From the IMG/VR virus record IMGVR_UViG_3300007346_000246, positions 1 through 23,836 of that record: a stretch of 23,836 nt of DNA, one strand, 5' to 3'. The DNA is from a virus. The notes beneath the pieces were generated by a model that had not been told where the DNA came from, ran no database searches, and saw nothing but the letters and a program-made list of their open reading frames with translations. Both the position numbers and the translations under genes were made by a program. Positions 7,558 to 14,400 of the stretch are shown here, in pieces; positions within the stretch are counted from its first letter, which is position 1, and each line of letters begins with the position of its first letter.

Positions 7558-7968
7558 ATGGCGATCCTTTCTACTGGCCTGGAAAAACTTCAGCATTTTG
7601 CTTTCGCTCCTACCGCTGAACGCACCGCCAACCTGAATGGCACTGCTGTCGACATGAACGATTACGAGGGCGACCTCTTGCTCGTTCTTGATGTCGAGGC
7701 TGGCGGCACTTCGACTTTGGATGTAAAAATCCAGTCCAGCGACACTTCTGGTGGCAGCTACGCCGACGTAACTACTGCATTCAGTCTTGACGGCACAGAA
7801 CAAGCGTCTGCCGCCGTTGCTTTCGCTCAGGTAAGTACGTCTGCTAGCAAGCAGTACTTGGTATTTCCAAAAAGTGCTGCAAAGCGCTGGATCAAGGCTG
7901 TTTCAACGACTTCGACTTCAACTCACACCTATTCCATTAACGGTCTGGGCGCGAAGAAGTACGCCTGA
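7558..7968 (+). CDS. Probable head decoration or minor head protein
   Basis: This 136-residue protein lacks cysteine, is rich in Ser, Thr, Ala and Gly, and is predicted by eye as a beta-sandwich. It shows the pattern common in small head-associated proteins encoded right after capsid genes: an LLLVLDVEAGG strand, then LDVKIQSSDTSGGSYADVT, then YLVFPKSAAKRWIKAV, ending with GLGAKKYA. Position supports a role on the outside of the head. A direct assignment to a named decoration family is not possible by eye, and a tail role cannot be excluded. The start has a good ribosome site (AAGGA, 8 bases before the ATG). Codons resemble those of the capsid part, suggesting high expression. Confidence 0.6.
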   Translation: MAILSTGLEKLQHFAFAPTAERTANLNGTAVDMNDYEGDLLLVLDVEAGGTSTLDVKIQSSDTSGGSYADVTTAFSLDGTEQASAAVAFAQVSTSASKQYLVFPKSAAKRWIKAVSTTSTSTHTYSINGLGAKKYA

Positions 7969-7983
7969 TAGGCGGATGCATGG

Positions 7984-8013
7984 AGCCCTGGGTTGCTTTG
8001 GCGGCCTGGGGCT
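7984..8013 (+). other. Stem-loop in the gap before the connector gene
   Basis: AGCCCTGGG (7984-7992) can pair with CCTGGGGCT (8005-8013), giving nine pairs of which two are G-T, with a 12-base loop. It fills most of the 58-base gap between the stop at 7968 and the preferred connector start at 8027. Only TTAT follows, so it is not a proper intrinsic terminator. It may modulate translation of the next gene. Confidence 0.3.
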
Positions 8014-8026
8014 TTATGCTGTTTAC

Positions 8027-8443
8027 ATGGCATTCACCGAAGACCTAAGCGTATTCTTGGCTGATTTCGGTGTTCCGATTTCGGCTGGATCTGCGAGCGG
8101 CTTGGGCATTTTGGATATGCCAAGCGAGATGATCGCTGATGGCGTGGTGATGACCACTGACTACAAGGTCACGTGCCTCGCGAGTGTGTTTGGCGATTTG
8201 CAGTATGGCGCTGGCGTGAACGTAGATGGCTTGCCTTACACGGTGCGCAATGTTGAGCTGCTTGATGACGGCAAGTTTTGTGATTTGATGCTGCAGCGGA
8301 GTGCGACGCCTGTACTGGCTGCCGTGACGCCTGCTGTTCTTGATGGCAATGGTGTTGATATAGAGAGCGCGGTTATCCTTGATGGAGGCACGCCATCGAC
8401 TAATTATGTCGATGGGAACGTATTGAACGGCGGCACGCCATGA
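8027..8443 (+). CDS. gpFII-like head-tail connector
   Basis: From the ATG at 8027 this encodes 138 residues beginning MAFTEDLSVFLADFGVPIS, which matches the start pattern of small connector proteins related to lambda gpFII. Those proteins bind under the portal and form the surface to which the tail joins. The core (about 8-92) alternates beta strands (DYKVTCLASVF, VDGLPYTVRNVELL, DGKFCDLMLQ). Residues 97-138 are a low-complexity Asp/Gly tail with LDGGTP and LNGGTP. An in-frame ATG at 7976 would add 17 residues (MHGALGCFGG...), which do not look like the family; it has only a weak, close ribosome site. The 3' end overlaps the next gene in ATGA. Confidence 0.7.
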   Translation: MAFTEDLSVFLADFGVPISAGSASGLGILDMPSEMIADGVVMTTDYKVTCLASVFGDLQYGAGVNVDGLPYTVRNVELLDDGKFCDLMLQRSATPVLAAVTPAVLDGNGVDIESAVILDGGTPSTNYVDGNVLNGGTP

Positions 8444-9060
8444 CTGACACCATCACTCAGTTTCAACTTCGTCACGGCACTGCTGCGAATTGGACTAGCA
8501 GTAATCCAATTTTGCTCGATGGCGAGCTTGGGGTCGAGTCCGATACCAGAAAATTAAAATTCGGCAACGGAGTGTCGGCTTGGAATGACCTGCTTTATGT
8601 GCAGGGATACGACAATCCAACGTTTACCACGCTTGCAGCCACAGGCTTAGCCACATTGCCTCATATCCACGGCGCACTCGCTGGCCCTCTTTATATTCAT
8701 TGCCGAAATGGCAGTGGCGGGACATTGGCAAAAGGCACGCCGGTCTATATCACTGGCAACGTTGGTGACACAGCAACTGTGATTGTGGCTGCCGCGGACG
8801 CTTCGGATTTGGCAAAAATGCCAGCAATCGGAGTTCTTGATGCTGCCTTAGATAACAATGCAGATGGGCATGTTGTGGTTTCAGGTGAGATTACACAAAT
8901 GGACACAAATGGATATGCGGTTAATTCGCCTTTGTATGTTGCCAATGGCGGTGGCTATACAAATGTTGCGCCTGCTAATAAGCAGCCAATAGGTCGCGTA
9001 ACAAGGGGCAATAGCAATACGGGTGCATTGGTTGTAATGGGTCCAGGCGTGGTGCTGTAG
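8440..9060 (+). CDS. Short fibre-like protein with tropism-determinant-type N-terminus
   Basis: A 206-residue protein. Residues 7-53 (QFQLRHGTAANWTSSN, then LLDGELGVESDTRKLKFGNG, then AWNDLLY) match the small N-terminal domain first known from the major tropism determinant of Bordetella phages and common at the front of phage fibre proteins. Residues 75-206 form a second beta-rich region (GPLYIHCRNGSGG, KGTPVYITGNVGD, HVVVSGEIT, PLYVANGGG), a segment I also recall from tail-fibre proteins. Its place in the head-connector cluster, far from the fibre gene at 22982, suggests a head fibre, decoration or adhesion protein rather than a distal tail fibre. It overlaps the connector gene by 4 bases. 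The role is inferred. Confidence 0.65.
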   Translation: MTDTITQFQLRHGTAANWTSSNPILLDGELGVESDTRKLKFGNGVSAWNDLLYVQGYDNPTFTTLAATGLATLPHIHGALAGPLYIHCRNGSGGTLAKGTPVYITGNVGDTATVIVAAADASDLAKMPAIGVLDAALDNNADGHVVVSGEITQMDTNGYAVNSPLYVANGGGYTNVAPANKQPIGRVTRGNSNTGALVVMGPGVVL

Positions 9061-9062
9061 CG

Positions 9063-9233
9063 ATGAGCATGGACCGCGACACGTTTAAGAACTGGGTCAA
9101 GGTTATGCAAGCACTGGAGCAGGCCGGAAAAACAGATAGTTATATTTATTATCGAGCAAAATCAATTGTGACCAAGCAGGTCGACCCTGGCGCGTTTGGT
9201 CCGCTACCCAAGAGAGGATTCAATGACGACTAA
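9063..9233 (+). CDS. Small protein of 56 residues, function unknown
   Basis: The frame begins at ATG 9063, two bases after the previous stop, and ends at TAA 9231-9233, reading MSMDRDTFKNWVKVMQALEQ and ending FGPLPKRGFNDD. It is mainly helical by appearance, with a W-V-x-V-x-x-A-L-E-x-A-G-K-T pattern. It fills the gap between the fibre-like gene and the tail-completion gene and overlaps the latter by 11 bases, its last codons carrying that gene's ribosome site. The even packing makes it likely to be a real gene. I recognise no family with certainty. Confidence 0.6.
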   Translation: MSMDRDTFKNWVKVMQALEQAGKTDSYIYYRAKSIVTKQVDPGAFGPLPKRGFNDD

Positions 9234-9648
9234 GCGTGAGCGTATTTTACGCACAATTGAGGACAAGCTTGCGTTGACTTGCGGGGTTGATGGCAGAGTT
9301 TATCGCAGCAGAGTGACCGCGATGCAGCGTGCGGAGTCGCCTGCAATCGTGATTGAACCAATTAGCGATACGCCAACACAAAACACAAGCCTGCCAACGC
9401 TTGATTGGCGAATGCGCGTGCGAATGACGGTAATTGTGCGCGGCGATGTTCCAGATCAGCTCGCAGATCCAATTATTGAAGACATGCACGCTCGAATAGT
9501 CGCCGACCTGACACTTGGTGGTTATGCGATTGACGTGCAGCCGGATGAGGTGACTTACAACATGCTGGACGCCGATCAACCTGCAGGCGTAATTTTCAAT
9601 GATTATATCGTTCAATATCGAACGACTGTGGCAAGTTTGGCGACGTAG
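9223..9648 (+). CDS. Probable tail terminator / tail completion protein
   Basis: This 141-residue protein lies between the head connectors and the tail tube, the place of the tail-completion proteins (lambda gpZ/gpU; HK97 gp10-like). The sequence has an N-terminal helix (KRERILRTIEDKL), the block SRVTAMQRAESPAIVIEPI, a central strand pair (WRMRVRMTVIVRGDVPDQLA), and a C-terminal block LDADQPAGVIFNDYIVQYRT. This order of helix, strands and final strand is that of gpU-like terminators that cap the tail tube. I chose ATG 9223 because a good ribosome site (AGAGGA) precedes it; an upstream GTG-type start in frame at 9196 lacks support. Assignment is by position and pattern. Confidence 0.65.
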   Translation: MTTKRERILRTIEDKLALTCGVDGRVYRSRVTAMQRAESPAIVIEPISDTPTQNTSLPTLDWRMRVRMTVIVRGDVPDQLADPIIEDMHARIVADLTLGGYAIDVQPDEVTYNMLDADQPAGVIFNDYIVQYRTTVASLAT

Positions 9649-9673
9649 AGTCTGATAAGCCACCGGATTTACA

Positions 9674-9913
9674 GTGATTGATGAGTTTCAAGGGCAAGGT
9701 GGCTCGTACATCCTTGACCCCGAGACAGGCATCCGCACTCTCGTTAAGCGGACGCTGCCACCTGTTCCACAAGAGGTAATTTCCAATGCCCCTTCTAACT
9801 CGGAAACGTCTGATTCTTCTGGAGACGGAATCGACCTACGGGACCGATCCGACTCCCGGCGGAGCGGACGCCGTTCTGGTTCGCGATCTGAATATCACTC
9901 CACTGCAGAGTGA
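9674..9913 (+). CDS. Small protein overlapping the tail tube gene
   Basis: A 79-residue frame begins at GTG 9674. Residues 1-37 (DEFQGQGGSYILDPETGIRT, then LVKRTLPP) match a short protein type that I recall just before tail-tube genes in lambda-like prophages, with the GQGGSY and tGxRxLVxRT signatures. The frame does not stop there: residues 38-79 run 128 bases into the tail tube gene in another frame and become Ser/Arg/Asp-rich. Either the protein really has this overlapping tail, or the functional part is only the first half and the rest is tolerated read-out. It also carries the ribosome site of the tube gene (AGAGGT). The function is unknown. Confidence 0.5.
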   Translation: MIDEFQGQGGSYILDPETGIRTLVKRTLPPVPQEVISNAPSNSETSDSSGDGIDLRDRSDSRRSGRRSGSRSEYHSTAE

Positions 9914-10721
9914 TGTTGTTAGCCGTGAGCTGATTCGCCCTTATCTGGGCGCATCGGAGCAATTGCTGGCCAACACTCGCGTTGAATGCACCTTCAGCGT
10001 TGAATTGGCCGGTTCTGGCGCTGCTGGCACTGCCCCTCGCTACGGCAAGGCATTTCTTGCCTGTGGCATGAGCGAAACTGTTTCTGCCGGCGTGAGCGTA
10101 ACTTACGCGCCTGTTAGTGCCAGCTTTGGCAGCTGCACCATCTATTACAACATTGATGGCGTACTGCACAAGGTGACCGGTGCTCGCGGGACTTTTGCGC
10201 TGAACATGGCAGTCGGTGAGATTCCTACCTTGGATTTCACTTTCACTGGTGTGTACAACGCTCCGACTGATACTGCAGCGCCTTCGGTGACCTATGCCGA
10301 TCAGGCGACTCCTGTGATTGCCAAAGCTGGCAATACCACTGGCTTCCAGTTGCTGTCTTACAGCGGTTGCCTGCAGTCTGTGTCCTTCGATGTTGGCAAC
10401 ACCCTGGTGTATCGCGACCTGATCAACTGCACTAAGCAGGTGCTGCTGACCGATCGCGCTAGCACCGGTAGCGTTGTGATCGAGGCTCCGACCATCGCTC
10501 AGAAGGACTACTTCACTGCAGCGCTGAGCGACGGCACCCTGGGTAACCTGCTGTTCCAGCACGGCCAGACCGCTGGCAACATCGTTGATTTCGCCTCCAC
10601 CCGAGTCGATATTGGCGATGTGAGCTACAGCGACCAAGATGGCATCCACATGCTGACCATCCCCTACACCTGCGTACCTTCGACTGCAGGCAACGACGAG
10701 TTCAGTCTGGTTTACACTTGA
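9786..10721 (+). CDS. Major tail tube protein
   Basis: A 311-residue protein, beginning MPLLTRKRLILLETESTYGT and continuing with PLQSDVVSRELIRPYLG, then TFSVELAGSG. This is the pattern of tail-tube proteins of siphophages in which hexameric rings stack to form the tube. The middle holds a strand run (VLHKVTGARGTFALNMAVGE) and the end GIHMLTIPYTCVPS. A strong ribosome site (AGAGGT, 8 bases before the ATG) and a biased codon set point to high expression. No TTA, CTA or TCA codon occurs from 9795 to the stop. It is followed within 28 bases by an intrinsic terminator. It has no visible C-terminal Ig domain of the lambda gpV kind. Confidence 0.82.
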   Translation: MPLLTRKRLILLETESTYGTDPTPGGADAVLVRDLNITPLQSDVVSRELIRPYLGASEQLLANTRVECTFSVELAGSGAAGTAPRYGKAFLACGMSETVSAGVSVTYAPVSASFGSCTIYYNIDGVLHKVTGARGTFALNMAVGEIPTLDFTFTGVYNAPTDTAAPSVTYADQATPVIAKAGNTTGFQLLSYSGCLQSVSFDVGNTLVYRDLINCTKQVLLTDRASTGSVVIEAPTIAQKDYFTAALSDGTLGNLLFQHGQTAGNIVDFASTRVDIGDVSYSDQDGIHMLTIPYTCVPSTAGNDEFSLVYT

Positions 10722-10748
10722 TCTGTTGGACACAACGGATGAGATGGG

Positions 10749-10772
10749 GGGCCGCTAATGCGGCCCTTTTTT
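10749..10772 (+). terminator. Intrinsic terminator after the tail tube gene
   Basis: GGGCCGC (10749-10755) pairs perfectly with GCGGCCC (10760-10766) across the 4-base loop TAAT and is followed by six T (10767-10772). This is a complete Rho-independent terminator. It lies between the tail tube stop (10721) and the chaperone start (10811). I see no convincing promoter between 10773 and 10810, so downstream tail genes probably depend on partial read-through or antitermination. Confidence 0.85.
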
Positions 10773-10810
10773 ATCGGGTGTATGCTGTTGGAGTATCGCG
10801 TTCATTACGC

Positions 10811-11137
10811 ATGGCATTTGTCCGTAAAAAGATCAAGATTTTCACTTGGCCGGTTTCGATTGAGGAGCCTTCTGACGGCGGCACTTTTGACACCGCTACC
10901 TTTGACGCTAAGTTCAAGCGCGTTGGCCGGAAAGAGTTTCAAAAGCTTGGTGAGAAAGGCGAACTTGATCTCCTGAAGGTGATCATGGTGGGGTGGGACG
11001 GCATTGTGGACGAGGATGGCAAGGAAGTGCCGTTTTCACTGGAGGCAATGCGCGAATTCAGTGATGACCCGTATTGGATTCGTGGCGTGCTGAAGGCTTA
11101 CACCGAGACCTTCGAGGGTGGCCGCCAGGGAAACTGA
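10811..11137 (+). CDS. Tail assembly chaperone, short form (gpG-like)
   Basis: The zero-frame product has 108 residues (MAFVRKKIKIFTWPVSIEEP, ending FEGGRQGN). It sits between tail tube and tape measure, where lambda gpG is made, and should coat the tape measure and recruit tube subunits without entering the virion. The core shows FDAKFKRVGRKEF and an acidic helix region, then DDPYWIRGVLKAYTETFEGG. I chose the ATG at 10811: an open frame reaches back to 10718 but that part crosses the terminator and does not look like protein. No good ribosome site is visible, since the nearest GGAG is about 17 bases upstream. The last codons form a slippery site that gives the longer product. Confidence 0.8.
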   Translation: MAFVRKKIKIFTWPVSIEEPSDGGTFDTATFDAKFKRVGRKEFQKLGEKGELDLLKVIMVGWDGIVDEDGKEVPFSLEAMREFSDDPYWIRGVLKAYTETFEGGRQGN

Positions 11138-11481
11138 AGGATGCTGCCGTCTATTGGGCAGGCGGCGGCAAGCGAGTAGAAGATAAAACGAAGGAGGACG
11201 CTGCTGCATTTGGCATCGTCCTCCCAGAGCAGCCTGCCAGCGAGTCGGCTGATTTTGAGGTGTGGGACGAAAACTGGGATGTGGTGATGATGTTCCTGCG
11301 GATGCAGACGCAGTGGACGACCACGATGGCTGGTTACATGGGGCTGCGATATGACGTGCTGCTTGCGGCCGGCGGAATGTTTGACCTCTACAATGTGGAG
11401 AATCGCCGCGAGATGCTTGAAGACCTCCAGACAATGGAGGCTGCAGCGTTAAGCGAATTGGCCAAGGACAAAGATGGCTAG
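10811..11481 (+). CDS. Tail assembly chaperone, frameshifted long form (gpGT-like)
   Basis: A -1 frameshift at GGGAAAC (11128-11134) would join the 108 short-form residues to 115 more encoded from 11134 to 11478, giving 223 residues. The second part (LKDAAVYWAGGGKRVEDKTK, then WDENWDVVMMFLRMQTQW, then LRYDVLLAAGGMFDLY) corresponds in place to the T domain of lambda gpGT, which in lambda binds the tape measure, while G contacts tube protein. The second frame has no credible start of its own near 11134, only a TTG at 11074 without a ribosome site, so frameshifting is the natural explanation. It overlaps the tape measure start by 8 bases. Confidence 0.8.
11128..11170 (+). promoter_or_regulatory. 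-1 ribosomal frameshift signal
   Basis: The heptamer GGGAAAC at 11128-11134 is in the right phase (G GGA AAC in the zero frame, next codon TGA), so both tRNAs can slip back to GGG AAA. Lambda uses GGGAAAG at the same place. Seven bases later an 8-pair stem can form, TGCTGCCG (11142-11149) with CGGCGGCA (11163-11170), one pair being T-G, with a 13-base loop. Spacing and stem strength suit a stimulatory structure. Confidence 0.82.
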
Positions 11482-14400
11482 CAAGCAAGTCAGCGAAATT
11501 CTTATCAAGCTTGGCATCGATGGCCTGCAGGGCCTCGACAAGCTGAAAAGTTCGTTTCGCGAGCTTGAGAAATCTATTGGTCCTTCTGACGCGACTATTC
11601 AACGCGCGCGGAAAAGCATTCTTGACTTTGGCAATGCCGGAATCAGAAGCGAGCAAATTATTCGCGGCCAGCTAGAAGCGTTTCGCGGCTTAAAGTCGCA
11701 AGCTGATGTTAATAGTTCGACATTTATTAAACTTTCAGAAGATATTAAGAAGTTTGAACTTGAATTAAGTGGCTCTACGGCCGCTATCAACAAACAGCGC
11801 GCAGCGATTTTAAGATCCACTGCGGCCTCGGATGGAAATGTAGACGCATTGCGAAAGCAGGTCGATGCGCTGAGCAGACTTCAGCGGCAAACACGACCTG
11901 GCTCTGCCGCCTTTGTTCAACTTGGCAAAGACATTGAAAAAGTAGATCAAAAATTAGTCAAAGTTCGCAGCGAAGCACAGGCGTTTGCGCTTGCTTTGGG
12001 TCAATTTCCCGCTGCAAGCATGGAAAAACAAGTACGCCAAATTGAGACTTTAAGGCGTACCATGAATACGCTTAAGATCACAAGCGATGAATACTTAAAC
12101 ACACTGCAAAGAATCAACCTTGTCAGCACTGTGCAGGCTACGACAACTGGTCGGCAGCAGGTCCGGGCTGCCAACCAGATGTTTGAAAGCAGTCTTTTTG
12201 AGCGATTTGTCAGTAGTCGAGCAGAGGCGCTGCCGCTACCGGCGACAACCGCTGGGCTGCGGCAGAGGATTTCGGAAATCAATCAAGAACTTGACAATGT
12301 AACTGGATATGAGCGCAGGCGCGCTTTGACCGTTGAGCTTATTGAACTTAACCGTCAATTGAAAAATGCTGTAATTGAAATCACAACGACAGAAGAACTT
12401 GCTGCAATGGCAACAAGGCAGCGAGCCTCTGCGGCGCGTGAAATTTTAAGTCGGTCTGGATTTGGTGCTTTTTCTGCCGATGTTCGCGCTCGTGCCGCTG
12501 GCGGCGCTTACGATCCTGGCACTCAAAAGGCCATGGAGCGCGCAAGAAATCGCATTGTGGATCAAGAAGCAGTTCAAGCAATTGAACAGCTTTATGGCCG
12601 ATGGGAGCAAGCGTATTCAGAGATTGAGGGATTGCTTGAGCGACATCAAGTCGCAAAAGCGGAAATTACAGCAAAAGGCGCTAGAGCGCAAAACGAAATC
12701 CTGGATCGCCAGCATGATCAATCTTTGAGGGAGCAGCAGCGGCGCTTTGAAGAGGAGCTAGCGCTTTTTGATCAAAACCTCAGGCAGCGTGATCAGCTTC
12801 TTCAAAGGCGCACAGCCGTCAAGGGAATGCTTGGCCTGGAAGGGCGAGAGTTGTCTCCTCTATATCAAGGAATTGTTGATATTGGTACTCGTCGCGCTGC
12901 TGCCGAGCAAGCTCGCATGGGCAAAACGCCTCAGCAAGCGCTCGCCGATATTGTCAATGTATTTAACTCAGATCTAGATCGAGCTGGCAATGGCTTTCTT
13001 GAGTCAGAGCGTCAGCTTCGCGAAGCAGCAATTGAATTTGCTGGTGGATCGCGCAAAGTGCGCGAAAAATTTGAACAAATTGCACTAGGCAAGACGCCCG
13101 CGGGCATGTTCCCAGCTCCAGGAGAGGATCCGTCTGCCTATAAGCAAAGAGTTGAAGCGCCATCCGCTGGTTTTCGTGAAATTATTGAAAATTTTGCAAG
13201 AAAAACAGACAGGGCTGGAGACGGCTTTTTGGAGGCAGAGAAAAAGCTAAGGCAGGCTGCTATTGACTTTGCGGGTAATTCCGAGGAGGTCAAACGTGCA
13301 TTTGCACGCATTCCTCTTGGCAAAACGCCAACTTCAATGCTGCCCGGCGCTGGAGAGGTGCCGTCCGAATACATTTCGCGAATTCGAGGCGGGTTTGAAG
13401 ATGTGCGGCTCCCCGACTTTGCATCGTTCCGCAAAGGCACGACTCGCGAGCTTCAGCTTGTTCGCCAGTCTTTGCAGGAATTACGCATGGATCTCAGCCC
13501 ATTGGCTGCAGGATTTGAGGCAACAGAAAAGCGCATTGTTCGCAGCATTAGAAATATCGATAAAGAGCTTGAGCGTCGTCAGCTTGGCGGCCGCCGCATG
13601 AGCGGCATGCAAGTAGCCCAAGCTGCAGGTGCTGCTGTTAGTGGTGGTATTTTTGGCGGACCTGAGGGCTTCCTCGGCGGTGCAATTGGCGGCATTGCTG
13701 GTGGCGTCGGCGGTGCATTTGCTGGTGCTGCCGCTGGCGCGCAAGTTGGTGCATTGAGGCAACAGCTTGGTGGATTTGCGGATTATGCAGCGCAGATCCA
13801 GAAGATGGAGATTGCGCTGAAAAATGCCGCTGGCGGTCAAGCTGAGTTCAACCAAGCAATGGCTGCTGCATCGGCAGCCACCCGCGACCTGAATGTGCCG
13901 CAGGATGTGGCGATTCAAGGAATGACCAGGCTGACCGCTGCAGTGGTTGGCGCAAAAGGCAGCGTGAGCGATGCTGAGCTGGTCTTTAACAATGTCACTG
14001 CAGCCATCAAGGCAACAGGTGGATCAGCGCAGGATGTTGATGGCGCCATCACCGCGATGGTGCAGGTGTTCTCTAAGGGCAAGGTAAGCGCAGAAGAACT
14101 GAGCGGTCAGCTTGGCGAGCGCTTGCCTGGTGCAGTCACCAAGTTCGCTGAAGCGAACAAGATGAGTTTGCCTGAACTGCAGAAAGCGCTTGAGCAGGGT
14201 GAGGTTGGTCTGAACGAGTTGATGAACTTCATTATTCAACTTGGCGAGGAATACTCCGGTGTTGCAAACAAGATTGCCAGCTCCAGTCAAGACGCGGGAG
14301 CGCGTTTGACTGTGGCGTATGACAGCATGCGCATTGGCATTGGCAAGGCGCTGCAGCCTCTTGGCGCTCAGCTGCAGGAAACTTTTGCAAGATTTATCAG

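Noticed and set aside
7976-8026. Upstream ATG for the gpFII-like gene
   Set aside because: It adds a glycine/aromatic stretch unlike the family and overlaps a stem-loop. Kept as an alternative, not the main call.
9795-10733. Antisense frame of 312 codons under the tail tube gene
   Set aside because: Same cause as for the capsid: codon bias in a highly expressed gene removes antisense stops. No ribosome site or protein-like pattern.
10718-10810. Longer start for the tail chaperone
   Set aside because: This part spans the intrinsic terminator and reads as non-protein-like sequence; ATG 10811 begins a good N-terminus.
11074-11133. Independent start for the second chaperone frame
   Set aside because: Only a TTG without a ribosome site, buried in the first gene; the slippery heptamer explains expression better.
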